DNA of 64,000 nt from an uncultured Bacteroidales bacterium (GTDB taxonomy: Bacteria > Bacteroidota > Bacteroidia > Bacteroidales > UBA932), in contig CALUUA010000001.1 in the NCBI GenBank assembly GCA_944323845.1, forward strand, positions 248,001-312,000, in the 5' to 3' direction. How positions within the stretch are numbered: the first letter of the stretch is position 1; every line of letters starts with the position of its first letter. The notes under the pieces are model-generated. The model was not told the origin of the DNA. It saw nothing but the letters and a program-made list of their open reading frames with translations, and searched no databases. Position numbers and translations under genes: made by a program. Below, one piece after another: positions 9,176 to 17,463 of this stretch.

Positions 9176-10141
9176 TCAGAACCGGTCTTTTATGTTGTAT
9201 TTGTTCCTGTCGGAGCTGCTTCTCGAGATCATTTCGGCGAGGAAGCCTGACAGGAACAGTTGTGTACCTATGATCAGGGCAGCCAGAGCGAGATAGAACA
9301 GGGGCTGGTCTGTCACCGGCCTGAATTTAAGCCCGTGGGTCTGGGCTATCAGCTTGTCGATGATGAGCCAGAGGGCTATGAAGCCTCCCGCGGCGAATGT
9401 CAGCGTTCCTGTCAGACCGAAGAAGTGCATCGGCTTTTTCCCGAAGGTGCTGAGAAACCATAGGGACAGCAGGTCCAGAAATCCGTTGACGAAGCGGTTG
9501 ATGCCGAACTTGCTTTTCCCGTATTTTCTTTTCTGGTGCCGGACAGGCTTTTCCGTTATCTTGTCGAAGCCTGCGTTTTTGGCGAGATACGGGATGTAGC
9601 GGTGCATTTCCCCGTAAACTTCGATGTTCTTGACCACTTCGTTCCGGTATGCCTTGAGCCCGCAGTTCATGTCATGCAGCCTGATGCCCGTGATCAGGCG
9701 TGCGGTAGCGTTGTACAGCTTTGACGGAAGGTTCTTGGTCAGTTTGTTGTCCTGCCTGTGCTGTTTCCATCCGGAAACAATGTCGTAGCCTTGTCCGGCT
9801 ATCATGGCGTACATTGCAGGAATCTCTTCCGGAGAGTCCTGCAGGTCGGCATCCATTGTGACGACAACTTTGCCGGTGGCAGCCTCGAAGCCGCAGAAAA
9901 GTGCGGCGGATTTCCCGTAGTTCCGCCTGAATGAAATGCCTCTGATGTTCTTGTCGGTCCTGGCCAGTTCCTGTATTTTTTCCCAGGAACCGTCCCTGCT
10001 GCCGTCGTCCACCATGATCAGCTCATAGTCGTAATTCTCCCTTTCCATCACTTTCCCTATCCAGGACACGAGTTCCGGAAGGGATTCCACCTCGTTGTAG
10101 ATGGAGACGATAATGGACAGGTCTTTGGGATATTTATTCAT
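9176..10141 (-). CDS. Family 2 glycosyltransferase (polyprenyl-phosphate type)
   Basis: 321 residues. The N-terminal GT-A domain has SIIVSIYNE, VDDGSRDGS and the DxD-containing MDADLQDSPEEIP; two C-terminal membrane helices (about 235-260 and 275-305) anchor it. This is the layout of dolichol/undecaprenyl-phosphate sugar transferases such as GtrB and ArnC. It probably loads a sugar onto a lipid carrier for envelope glycans. It overlaps the upstream DUF4199 gene by 8 bp, an arrangement that suggests coupled expression. Confidence 0.88.
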   Translation of the reverse strand: MNKYPKDLSIIVSIYNEVESLPELVSWIGKVMERENYDYELIMVDDGSRDGSWEKIQELARTDKNIRGISFRRNYGKSAALFCGFEAATGKVVVTMDADLQDSPEEIPAMYAMIAGQGYDIVSGWKQHRQDNKLTKNLPSKLYNATARLITGIRLHDMNCGLKAYRNEVVKNIEVYGEMHRYIPYLAKNAGFDKITEKPVRHQKRKYGKSKFGINRFVNGFLDLLSLWFLSTFGKKPMHFFGLTGTLTFAAGGFIALWLIIDKLIAQTHGLKFRPVTDQPLFYLALAALIIGTQLFLSGFLAEMISRSSSDRNKYNIKDRF

Positions 10142-10706
10142 CCGGATGTCCTCCTTGTTTGTTCATGTATCGTGAAAACGGATCTTTCCCGGGGATTGTC
10201 AGCGACAGTACGGCGGACAGGATGACCCCGTACAGCCAGCTGTATATCAATGTGGAAAAGAACATGATTTTGGGATAGTTGTCTTCTATGGTCTTGAGTG
10301 CGGATCTCATGTTCGTATCCATCTGCTCACCGTAGAGCTGCCGGTAGAGGCTCAGTTGCGTGTCCGCCGTTTCAGGGAATATATATACTATGTCGGCGAG
10401 CATGATGCCGGCGAATACGAGGCTGGATGTCAGGGCCAGCATCCTGCCGTAGCGGGCAGTGTCGCGGCTGTCCACCCCATCGTATTGCCGCACAAGGCGT
10501 TCCATGAAGAATTTCATTATCCATATGCAGCCGCCTGTCTGGAGAAGCCATATTATGCCGCTGAGGACAGCCGTGCCTGCCGATGCCGTCCCCGACAGTG
10601 CGATGACTTGGGATGCAATGCGGCACAGGGCGGTGAACAGCCCCAGTAAAAGTCCGTTTCCTGCGGCTTTGTTCCACAATATTTTCCCTGAATCCGGAGT
10701 ATTCAT
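10134..10706 (-). CDS. DUF4199 membrane protein
   Basis: 190 residues with about four hydrophobic segments, matching the Bacteroidota DUF4199 family of unknown function. The start at the ATG of MNTPDSGK (10706) is chosen because residues become membrane-protein-like only from there; a longer in-frame extension runs antisense through the thrS gene and its leader. It sits directly upstream of, and overlaps, the glycosyltransferase. A role beside that enzyme in the inner membrane is an inference from context. Confidence 0.8.
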   Translation of the reverse strand: MNTPDSGKILWNKAAGNGLLLGLFTALCRIASQVIALSGTASAGTAVLSGIIWLLQTGGCIWIMKFFMERLVRQYDGVDSRDTARYGRMLALTSSLVFAGIMLADIVYIFPETADTQLSLYRQLYGEQMDTNMRSALKTIEDNYPKIMFFSTLIYSWLYGVILSAVLSLTIPGKDPFSRYMNKQGGHPDE

Positions 10707-10747
10707 AAAATTAGTCGTTTGACAGCGCAAAGATAGAAAAAAAATTG

Positions 10748-10755
10748 TACCTTTG
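10748..10755 (+). promoter_or_regulatory. Promoter -7 box for thrS-infC block
   Basis: TACCTTTG followed by C matches TAnnTTTG. A TTTG lies at 10718-10721, but the spacing (26 bp) is longer than the usual 19. The predicted leader before thrS is about 150 nt. Confidence 0.65.
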
Positions 10756-10816
10756 CAGCCTTGTAGCATGACATGCGGAAGTGAAGACAGACGCCTGTCA
10801 GGTGCGGAGCGGCCGC

Positions 10817-10914
10817 GGATTGGGATTGATCCGGATTCGGAGGAAATCCTTAATTTGGTCTGACGGAATCCACGGCCGGAAGTAAAATGAGTACGTCGGC
10901 CTATTTTGGATTTT
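10817..10914 (+). promoter_or_regulatory. Structured thrS leader, twin of the infC leader
   Basis: Candidate cis-regulatory RNA in the thrS 5' UTR. CTGACG (10860-10865) can pair with CGTCGG (10894-10899), enclosing a 28-nt loop with the core CCGGAAGTA and AATGA. The same helix, loop length and core recur before infC, with one base change that keeps pairing (U-G here, C-G there). The upstream part, GGATTGGGATTGATCCGG, also resembles the infC copy. The start codon follows 15 nt after the helix, so folding could gate ribosome access. The ligand is unknown. Confidence 0.55.
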
Positions 10915-12867
10915 ATGATCAAGGTTACATTTCCGGACGGCAGCGTGAAGTCTTGCGAAAAAGGTATCACTGCATACGGGATTGCGCAGGGCATCAGTCC
11001 CAGACTGGCGGCAGAGGTGCTGGCTGCGGAAGTGAAGTTCGATGACGCCGAAAAGGCCATGATATATGATCTGGACCGTCCGCTTGACAGGGACTGTTCG
11101 ATAAGGCTTCTCAAATGGGAGGATGACGAAGGGAAACATGTTTTCTGGCATTCGTCCTCGCATCTGATGGCGGCCGCTCTGGAGAGTCTGTATCCGGGTG
11201 TCAAGTTCGGCATCGGCCCTGCCATAGAAAACGGTTTCTATTATGATGTGGATCTGGGCGATGTCCAGCTTACCGAAGCCGATCTGAAGCCTGTGGAGGA
11301 CAAGATGCTGGAACTGGCCAGGACGAAGGAACAGTTCGTGCGCAGGGAAGTCCCGAAGGAAGAGGCCTTGAAGACTTTCCGGGAAAAGGGCGATGAATAC
11401 AAGTGCGAGCTTATAGGAGAACTGGAAGACGGCACAATATCGTTCTATTCGAACGGGGATTTCACGGATCTTTGCCGCGGACCTCACCTCAAGGATACTT
11501 CCGTCATCAAGGCCGTCAAGCTGACTTCCATCGCCGGCGCCTACTGGAGAGGGGACGAAAAGCGCAAGATGCTGACCAGAATATACGGTATCACCTTCCC
11601 TAAGAAATCCATGCTCGATGATTATCTCGCAATGCTGGAGGAGGCGAAGAAAAGGGACCACAGGAAACTCGGCAAGGAAATGGAACTCTTCACTTTCTCT
11701 TCTCGCGTGGGACAGGGGCTGCCTATGTGGCTTCCGAAAGGCGCGGACCTCAGGGAAAGACTTGAGAATTTCCTGAAGAAGATCCAGAAATCATACGGAT
11801 ATCTTCCGGTAATCACCCCTCATATCGGCAACAAGGACCTGTATGTGACATCGGGGCACTATGCAAAATACGGAAAGGATTCTTTCCAGCCGATACACAC
11901 TCCGCAGGAAGGGGAGGAGTTCCTGCTGAAGCCTATGAACTGCCCTCATCACTGTGAAATTTACAGGTCGAAGCCGCGTTCATACAAGGATCTCCCTCTG
12001 CGTTTCGCCGAATTCGGCACGGTCTACCGCTATGAGCAGAGCGGCGAACTCCACGGGCTTACCAGAGTCAGGGGCTTCACACAGGACGATGCGCATCTCT
12101 TCTGCCGTCCCGACCAGCTGAAAGAGGAGTTCTGCAAGGTCATAGATATCATACTCTATGTTTTCAAGACGCTGAAATTCGATGAATACATAGCGCAGGT
12201 ATCCCTGAGGGATCCTGACAACAGGGAGAAATATATCGGTACTGACGAAAACTGGGAAAAGGCCGAGCAGGCTATCATAGAAGCCGCAGCCGAAAAAGGC
12301 CTGAAAACCATAGTAGTTCCTGGTGAGGCCGCTTTCTACGGTCCGAAACTGGACTTCATGGTAAAGGATGCCATCGGAAGGAAATGGCAGCTTGGTACCA
12401 TACAGGTGGATTACAACCTTCCGGAAAGGTTCGAATTGGAGTACATAGGCAGCGACGGGCAGAAACACCGCCCTGTCATGATACACAGGGCGCCTTTCGG
12501 TTCTCTTGAAAGATTCGTGGCAGTGCTCCTCGAACATACCGGCGGAAAGCTCCCTCTCTGGCTGACTCCTGATCAGGTCAATGTATTGCCTGTCAGTGAA
12601 AAATTCACGGATTATGCAAAAAAAGTTTGCGATTTGATGAATAATTCCGATATTCGCGCCTCAATTGACGACCGAAACGAGACTATCGGAAAGAGGATCA
12701 GGGAAAGTGAACTGCACAGGATACCTTTCCTGGTCATTGTCGGCGAGAAGGAGCAGGAAAGCGGTACGGTTTCCGTAAGGAGACAGGGCGGAAAGGATGA
12801 AGGACAGATGAAAACGGAAGACTTCATTGCACTTGTGCAGAAGGAAGTAGCCGACATGCTCTCATAA
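10915..12867 (+). CDS. thrS: Threonyl-tRNA synthetase
   Basis: Charges tRNA-Thr and edits Ser-tRNA-Thr. 650 residues with the full bacterial layout: TGS domain (1-60), editing domain with [12 protein letters not shown] (about 80-90), and class II catalytic core with the Cys of MNCPHH as a zinc ligand. The anticodon-binding domain follows from about 545. The ATG at 10915 ([10 protein letters not shown]) fits the TGS domain; a TTG three codons earlier belongs to the leader. It is first of a thrS-infC-rpmI-rplT unit, a gene order also known in other bacteria. Confidence 0.97.
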   Translation: MIKVTFPDGSVKSCEKGITAYGIAQGISPRLAAEVLAAEVKFDDAEKAMIYDLDRPLDRDCSIRLLKWEDDEGKHVFWHSSSHLMAAALESLYPGVKFGIGPAIENGFYYDVDLGDVQLTEADLKPVEDKMLELARTKEQFVRREVPKEEALKTFREKGDEYKCELIGELEDGTISFYSNGDFTDLCRGPHLKDTSVIKAVKLTSIAGAYWRGDEKRKMLTRIYGITFPKKSMLDDYLAMLEEAKKRDHRKLGKEMELFTFSSRVGQGLPMWLPKGADLRERLENFLKKIQKSYGYLPVITPHIGNKDLYVTSGHYAKYGKDSFQPIHTPQEGEEFLLKPMNCPHHCEIYRSKPRSYKDLPLRFAEFGTVYRYEQSGELHGLTRVRGFTQDDAHLFCRPDQLKEEFCKVIDIILYVFKTLKFDEYIAQVSLRDPDNREKYIGTDENWEKAEQAIIEAAAEKGLKTIVVPGEAAFYGPKLDFMVKDAIGRKWQLGTIQVDYNLPERFELEYIGSDGQKHRPVMIHRAPFGSLERFVAVLLEHTGGKLPLWLTPDQVNVLPVSEKFTDYAKKVCDLMNNSDIRASIDDRNETIGKRIRESELHRIPFLVIVGEKEQESGTVSVRRQGGKDEGQMKTEDFIALVQKEVADMLS

Positions 12868-12889
12868 AAAAGACTATTGCAAAGCGGCG

Positions 12890-12997
12890 GGGATCGGGAT
12901 GTATCCGGGGTTCCGGAGATTGCCAGACTTGTTCCGACGGGATCCCTGACCGGAAGTATAATGACTTCGTCGGACAGAAAATTTGGAGGATTTTTTT
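12890..12997 (+). promoter_or_regulatory. Structured infC leader with strong ribosome-binding site
   Basis: Second copy of the thrS-type leader. CCGACG (12934-12939) pairs with CGTCGG (12968-12973) around a 28-nt loop; 21 of 28 loop positions equal the thrS copy. A perfect Shine-Dalgarno GGAGGA (12985-12990) follows, then seven T's and the ATC start codon. It fills most of the 130-bp gap between thrS and infC. Confidence 0.55.
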
Positions 12998-13618
12998 ATC
13001 GCAGCGCCATTTAAACCATCTGCGCCTAAATTTACCGGGCCGAGACCTGTCGGTCCTCACGGTGCAGGGCGTCCTTCCGCCAATGGGCAGAGACCGAGGA
13101 AGGACGACGACGGATTAAGAATCAATGAAGAGATCACCGCTCCCAAGGTGAGGCTTGTCGGCGACAATGTCCAGGAGCAGGGGATCATTTCTACATCTGA
13201 AGCCTTGAAGAAGGCGGAAGAGCTGGGACTTGACCTTGTTGAAATTACTTCAAAAGTAGATCCTCCCGTATGCAAGATCATCGACTACCAGAAGTATCTG
13301 TACCAGCAGAAAAAACGGGCCAAGGAGATGAAGGCGAACTCTACGAAGGTGGTCATAAAGGAAATCCGCTTCGGCCCGAATACCGACGAGCACGATTTCC
13401 AGTTCAAGCTGAAACATGCCATCGGCTTCCTTCAGGAGGGCTCAAAGGTCAAGGCTTCCGTGTTTTTCAAAGGCAGAGCCATCCTTTATGTCGATCAGGG
13501 AGAAAAGCTGCTTCTGCGGTTTGCTGTAGAGCTTGAGGAGTACGGACGTGCAGAGCAGATGCCTAAACTGGAAGGCAAGAGGATGATGATGATGATAGCT
13601 CCGGTCAAGAAAAAATAG
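12998..13618 (+). CDS. infC: Translation initiation factor IF-3, predicted AUC start
   Basis: Binds the 30S subunit and checks start-codon fidelity. From the ATC at 12998 the protein has 206 residues: a Bacteroidales-type basic extension (about 1-40), the N-terminal domain from [10 protein letters not shown], a linker rich in Lys, and the C-terminal domain ending [11 protein letters not shown]. No ATG exists upstream in frame near the Shine-Dalgarno. A TTG at 12983 would place GGAGGA inside the coding sequence, so ATC with 7-nt spacing is the better start. E. coli infC likewise uses a rare start (AUU) for autoregulation through IF3. Confidence 0.92.
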   Translation: MAAPFKPSAPKFTGPRPVGPHGAGRPSANGQRPRKDDDGLRINEEITAPKVRLVGDNVQEQGIISTSEALKKAEELGLDLVEITSKVDPPVCKIIDYQKYLYQQKKRAKEMKANSTKVVIKEIRFGPNTDEHDFQFKLKHAIGFLQEGSKVKASVFFKGRAILYVDQGEKLLLRFAVELEEYGRAEQMPKLEGKRMMMMIAPVKKK

Positions 13619-13664
13619 TCCGGGAAGTCCGGATTGAATATTATTAACAGTAAAAAGTTTAACT

Positions 13665-13859
13665 ATGTCAAAGGTAAAGACCAACTCCGGTGCAAAAAAG
13701 CGTTTCAAGCTTACCGGAACGGGAAAAATCAAGAGAAAGCACGCTTACAAGAGCCACATTCTCACCAAGAAGACCACAAAGCAGAAAAGGAACCTGACTC
13801 ATGTCGGATTAGTCGACAAGGCTGATACCGGAAGGGTCAAAGCTTTGCTCGGACTTTAA
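13665..13859 (+). CDS. rpmI: 50S ribosomal protein L35
   Basis: Small basic large-subunit protein, 64 residues, with the family pattern [23 protein letters not shown] and the C-terminal GRVKALLGL. It follows infC by 46 bp and precedes rplT by 81 bp in the conserved infC-rpmI-rplT order, and is almost certainly cotranscribed with them. Confidence 0.97.
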   Translation: MSKVKTNSGAKKRFKLTGTGKIKRKHAYKSHILTKKTTKQKRNLTHVGLVDKADTGRVKALLGL

Positions 13860-13887
13860 TCAATCAATTTCAAGTCAAACTTGGAAC

Positions 13888-13918
13888 GCAGTCGATAAGC
13901 TCCCTTAAGGGACACTGC
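13888..13918 (+). promoter_or_regulatory. Stem-loop between rpmI and rplT
   Basis: The perfect 12-bp palindrome TCCCTTAAGGGA (13901-13912) is enclosed by GCAGT (13888-13892) and ACTGC (13914-13918). In other bacteria L20 represses its operon by binding mRNA structures near rpmI/rplT, so this is a candidate L20 site. The similarity is positional only. Confidence 0.35.
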
Positions 13919-13940
13919 CTCCATAAAACAGTTAAATTTT

Positions 13941-14285
13941 ATGCCAAGATCGGTAAATTCAGTTGCCTCAAGGGCACGCCGCAAAAAAATCCTCAAGAGG
14001 ACCCGCGGTTACTTCCTCTCAAGAAAGAATGTATGGACGGTAGCAAAGAATACCTATGAGAAAGGTCTTACTTATGCCTACCGTGACCGCAAGGCCAAAA
14101 AACGCACTTTCCGCGCTCTTTGGATCCAGAGAATCAACGCTGCCGCACGTCAGTACGGTATGACTTATTCACAGTTCATGGGCAAGATCGGAAAGCAGAA
14201 CATCGGTCTGAACCGCAAGGTTCTAGCAGACCTCGCCATGAATAACCCTCAGGCATTCGAGGCTATCATCAATTCAGTAAAATAG
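13941..14285 (+). CDS. rplT: 50S ribosomal protein L20
   Basis: Early 23S rRNA-binding assembly protein, 114 residues. The basic N-terminal helix ([23 protein letters not shown], only slightly varied from family norm) and the globular part with [21 protein letters not shown] are clear. It lies 81 bp after rpmI and 8 bp before lepB, so the signal peptidase gene is joined to this ribosomal unit. Confidence 0.97.
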   Translation: MPRSVNSVASRARRKKILKRTRGYFLSRKNVWTVAKNTYEKGLTYAYRDRKAKKRTFRALWIQRINAAARQYGMTYSQFMGKIGKQNIGLNRKVLADLAMNNPQAFEAIINSVK

Positions 14286-14293
14286 TTCTTTTG

Positions 14294-15640
14294 ATGGGCT
14301 GGAAGGAATTTTACCATAACAGATGGGTGAGGCTTGCATTCTGGGCCTTGCTTTATCTGTCGTGGGTGATCTGGCTCGGAAACTATTGGTGGCTGCTCGG
14401 ACTTGTCGTGATCTTCGACCACCACATTACCCGAAAGGTAAAATGGGCGTTCTGGAAGAAGACCTACAAGGAAGGCGAAAAGCACAATCCGGCGAATGAA
14501 TGGCTTGACGCCATCATCTTTGCCGTCATCGTGGTGACTTTCATCAATATTTTCTTTTTCCAGGCTTTCAAGATTCCTTCATCGTCGATGGAAAGTTCCC
14601 TGATGACAGGGGATCATCTGTTTGTAAGCAAGCTGACCTACGGTCCCAGGATTCCGCAGACTCCGCTTACCATCCCGTTTACCCACAATGTCATTTTCGG
14701 CAAGGAGTCCTATTCGACTCTGATCCAGAGTGACTACATGCGGCTGAAAGGCTTCAGGGATGTCAGGAGAGGCGACTATGTGGTCTTCGGATTCCCTAAC
14801 GGCGATACGGTGCTGACCAAGTTCCCGGCCGAAGATTATTACGCCATGTGCCGTACTATCGGCAGGGAGAATGTGATATCGTATTACGGTCCGGTAAAAG
14901 TCCGCCCGATGGACAAGAAGGATCATTATGTCAAGAGATGCGTAGCCGTACACGGTGATACTCTCGAGATACGTAACGGTCTTGTCTATGTGAATTCGGA
15001 GCCTCTGGAAGTATATCCGGGAGTGCAGAATTCCTATACGGTGGTAACGGACGGCCAGAGGATAAATCCGGTGAATCTGGAATCTCTCGGGCTCAATACG
15101 GCAGAACTCTGGTATGACCAGAAACTGCCCGGGTATCCGTACATGCCTCTGACACAGGAACGGCTTGAAAAGATAAAACAGTATCCGAATGTCGTATCGG
15201 TGACACCGAACATCGACGTATATCCTCCTGATGATCCGGATTCCTATCTGACCATCTTCCCGTTTTCGGAGGATTACAAGTGGACCAGGGATAACTTCGG
15301 CCCGCTGTGGATTCCCGAAAAAGGGGTGACGGTAAAACTGGACTCCCGTACACTGCCTCTTTACGAGAGGATAATCACAGTTTATGAAGGGAATACGCTT
15401 GAAACGGCTCAGGACGGAACCATTCTTGTCAATGGCGCTCCGGCTGACGAATACACTTTCAGGCAGGATTATTTCTTCATGATGGGAGACAACAGGCACA
15501 ATTCGCTTGACTCAAGATATTGGGGTTTCGTCCCGGAAGACCATATAGTAGGCAAGCCTGTGGTGATCTGGCTGTCGACAGACAGGAACAAGCCGTTCCC
15601 GAGGAATATCAGGTGGAACCGCTTTCTAAAATTTGTCTGA
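14294..15640 (+). CDS. lepB: Signal peptidase I, long form
   Basis: Membrane serine protease that removes signal peptides from exported proteins. Two N-terminal hydrophobic segments (about 12-42 and 72-92) precede the nucleophile Ser98 in PSSSM. The catalytic Lys is Lys214 in VKRCVAV, and the C-terminal signature GDNRHNSLDSRYWG is near residue 400. At 448 residues it is well above the usual 260-330. The excess lies in the periplasmic domain: between Ser and Lys, and in about 150 residues after GDTLEIRNG. The ATG at 14294 is preferred over the TTG just before it. Confidence 0.93.
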   Translation: MGWKEFYHNRWVRLAFWALLYLSWVIWLGNYWWLLGLVVIFDHHITRKVKWAFWKKTYKEGEKHNPANEWLDAIIFAVIVVTFINIFFFQAFKIPSSSMESSLMTGDHLFVSKLTYGPRIPQTPLTIPFTHNVIFGKESYSTLIQSDYMRLKGFRDVRRGDYVVFGFPNGDTVLTKFPAEDYYAMCRTIGRENVISYYGPVKVRPMDKKDHYVKRCVAVHGDTLEIRNGLVYVNSEPLEVYPGVQNSYTVVTDGQRINPVNLESLGLNTAELWYDQKLPGYPYMPLTQERLEKIKQYPNVVSVTPNIDVYPPDDPDSYLTIFPFSEDYKWTRDNFGPLWIPEKGVTVKLDSRTLPLYERIITVYEGNTLETAQDGTILVNGAPADEYTFRQDYFFMMGDNRHNSLDSRYWGFVPEDHIVGKPVVIWLSTDRNKPFPRNIRWNRFLKFV

Positions 15641-15667
15641 AGACTTGTATTTTAGAATATTTTTAGC

Positions 15668-15675
15668 GATATTTG
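15668..15675 (+). promoter_or_regulatory. Possible promoter for rpmB-rpmG-DUF4295
   Basis: GATATTTG followed by CAGCCC differs from TAnnTTTG at one position, in an A/T-rich stretch after the lepB stop. It lies 40 bp before rpmB. Weak on sequence alone. Confidence 0.35.
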
Positions 15676-15714
15676 CAGCCCTTAAAAAGTGGAAAATTTA
15701 AAAAGTTATATACA

Positions 15715-15957
15715 ATGGCAAAGGTTTGTCAAGTTACCGGCAGGAAGAGAATGGTAGGAAACAATGTTTCCCATTCCAAGAGGCGCACAAAGCGCACATT
15801 TGATATCAATCTGAAGACCAAGAAGTTCTGGTCTGAAGAAGAGCAGAGATTCGTCACTTTGAAGGTTTCCTGCAAGGGGATGAAGAATATTGTAAAGAAC
15901 GGTTTGGATGCAACTGTAAAGTCTGCACTGAAGAAAGGTTATATTAACATTCTTTAA
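15715..15957 (+). CDS. rpmB: 50S ribosomal protein L28
   Basis: 80-residue large-subunit protein with the L28 pattern [27 protein letters not shown]. The ATG at 15715 is chosen by homology to this conserved beginning; an in-frame ATG 42 bp upstream lies next to the possible promoter. It is first of the rpmB-rpmG-DUF4295 group. Confidence 0.96.
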   Translation: MAKVCQVTGRKRMVGNNVSHSKRRTKRTFDINLKTKKFWSEEEQRFVTLKVSCKGMKNIVKNGLDATVKSALKKGYINIL

Positions 15958-15968
15958 TTCCGAGAGTC

Positions 15969-16157
15969 ATGGCCAAGAAAGCAAAAGGTAACAGAGTGCA
16001 GGTAATATTGGAGTGCACTGAACAGAGAGAAAGCGGTGTGCCTGGAATTTCAAGGTACATCACTACCAAGAACAAGAAGAATACGACCCAGCGTCTGGAG
16101 CGTATGAAGTATAATCCGTACCTCAAGAAGATGACCCTTCATCGCGAGATCAAATAA
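15969..16157 (+). CDS. rpmG: 50S ribosomal protein L33
   Basis: 62-residue L33 with [11 protein letters not shown], a [13 protein letters not shown] segment and the C-terminal [10 protein letters not shown]. It has only one cysteine (Cys17 in ILECTE), so it is the zinc-free (C-) form. It lies 11 bp after rpmB. Confidence 0.95.
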   Translation: MAKKAKGNRVQVILECTEQRESGVPGISRYITTKNKKNTTQRLERMKYNPYLKKMTLHREIK

Positions 16158-16173
16158 TCAGGAGGATTGATTT

Positions 16174-16332
16174 ATGGCAAAGAAAGCAGTCGCAACCTTC
16201 AGCGCCAAGGCCGGCGCGAAGACTATGGTCAAATGCATACGTATGGACAAGTCTTCAAAGACAGGTGCATACATGTTCACTGAACAGCTTGTTGAAGCTG
16301 ACAAGGTAAAGGATTTCTTCGCCAAGAAATAA
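16174..16332 (+). CDS. DUF4295 small protein
   Basis: 52-residue basic protein (MAKKAVATFSAKAG...VKDFFAKK) of the Bacteroidota DUF4295 family. It has a strong Shine-Dalgarno AGGAGGA (16160-16166), 7 nt before the ATG. In this phylum it commonly follows rpmB-rpmG, which suggests a ribosome-associated role, but none is proven. A terminator follows directly. Confidence 0.88.
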   Translation: MAKKAVATFSAKAGAKTMVKCIRMDKSSKTGAYMFTEQLVEADKVKDFFAKK

Positions 16333-16355
16333 TCCTGATCCGGAAAAATATGCAT

Positions 16356-16394
16356 GGAGTGGGATCCGATTCGGGTCTCACTCCTGTTTTTTTT
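16356..16394 (+). terminator. Rho-independent terminator of rpmB-rpmG-DUF4295
   Basis: GGAGTGGGA (16356-16364) pairs with TCTCACTCC (16376-16384), 9 bp including one G-U, followed after TG by eight T's. Confidence 0.88.
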
Positions 16395-16478
16395 GTCCGC
16401 AATGAATCCGCATCGGCGGCTTGAAGCCGGTTTGACGATTTGAAGTCGGAATAATTTCTAAAGTTCTCCGATTTTTCG

Positions 16479-16486
16479 TAACTTTG
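16479..16486 (+). promoter_or_regulatory. Promoter -7 box for ftsY
   Basis: TAACTTTG matches TAnnTTTG. The inferred start of transcription is at about 16493, which rules out the TTG at 16492 as translation start and leaves the ATG at 16510. Confidence 0.65.
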
Positions 16487-16509
16487 TAAGTTTGAAAAAC
16501 GAATTTGAT

Positions 16510-17451
16510 ATGGGGATTTTTGATAAAGGTGTCCAGAAAACAAGACGCAGTTTTTTCGAAAAGATATCCAGAGCGGTGGCCGGCAAGTCGAAAGTGGATG
16601 ACGATACTCTCGATGCCATAGAGGAGGCCCTCATCGCTACCGATATGGGTGTGGATACTACGTTGAAAATCATCGACAATCTGGAAGACAGGGTCAGGAG
16701 GGACAAGTTCATGTCCCTCGACGAGCTTACCGGCATGCTGCATGATGAGATTGCCGCCCTTCTGAATGTTTCCGACGATGCTTCACGGCAGGAGAAGCCG
16801 GATCCTTTCGATTTGCCGGCCAGACCGTATGTCGTGATGGTGGTCGGTGTGAACGGAGTCGGGAAGACGACGACCATAGGGAAGCTTGCCTCCATGTTCA
16901 AGGCCAGAGGGAAAAAAGTCGTGTTGGGAGCTGCGGACACGTTCAGGGCGGCTGCGGTGGACCAGCTGACTATCTGGGCAGAGCGTGCGGGGGTAGATAT
17001 AGTCAAGCAGGGCATGGGGGCCGATCCGGCCTCTGTGGCATACGATACTGTCCGTTCTGCCGTAGCCAAGGATGCCGATGTCGTCCTTATTGATACCGCA
17101 GGCCGGCTGCACAACCGTGTAGACCTGATGAACGAGCTGACGAAAATCCGCAATGTCATGCGCAAGGTCATTCCTGATGCCCCGCACGAGGTGCTGTTGG
17201 TGTTGGACGGGTCTACCGGCCAGAATGCTTTCCAGCAGGCCAGAGAGTTTTCACGGGCTACCGAGGTTTCGGCCCTCGCGGTGACGAAGCTGGACGGGAC
17301 AGCGAAAGGCGGCGTGGTCATAGGGATTGTCGACCAGTTCAGGATTCCTGTCAAGTACGTGGGAATAGGAGAGGGCGTAGATGACCTGAAGGTCTTCGAC
17401 AAGCGTGATTTCGTGAACTCGCTTTTCTCCAGAGAAGATTTGAAACAGTAA
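16510..17451 (+). CDS. ftsY: Signal recognition particle receptor FtsY
   Basis: SRP GTPase receptor at the inner membrane, for cotranslational targeting. 313 residues: a short N domain (about 15-90) and the NG GTPase with G1 GVNGVGKTTT (about 115), DTFRAAA, G3 DTAGRL and G4 TKLDGTAKGG. The long acidic A domain of E. coli FtsY is absent, as in many bacteria. It has its own promoter and runs 12 bp before pheT. Confidence 0.96.
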   Translation: MGIFDKGVQKTRRSFFEKISRAVAGKSKVDDDTLDAIEEALIATDMGVDTTLKIIDNLEDRVRRDKFMSLDELTGMLHDEIAALLNVSDDASRQEKPDPFDLPARPYVVMVVGVNGVGKTTTIGKLASMFKARGKKVVLGAADTFRAAAVDQLTIWAERAGVDIVKQGMGADPASVAYDTVRSAVAKDADVVLIDTAGRLHNRVDLMNELTKIRNVMRKVIPDAPHEVLLVLDGSTGQNAFQQAREFSRATEVSALAVTKLDGTAKGGVVIGIVDQFRIPVKYVGIGEGVDDLKVFDKRDFVNSLFSREDLKQ

Positions 17452-17463
17452 AACGGTAAATAT

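Noticed and set aside
10756..10914. T-box riboswitch before thrS
   Set aside because: No conserved T-box sequence, and no terminator/antiterminator pair.
10798..11661. 287-residue minus-strand frame over thrS
   Set aside because: Antisense shadow of the conserved thrS sequence.
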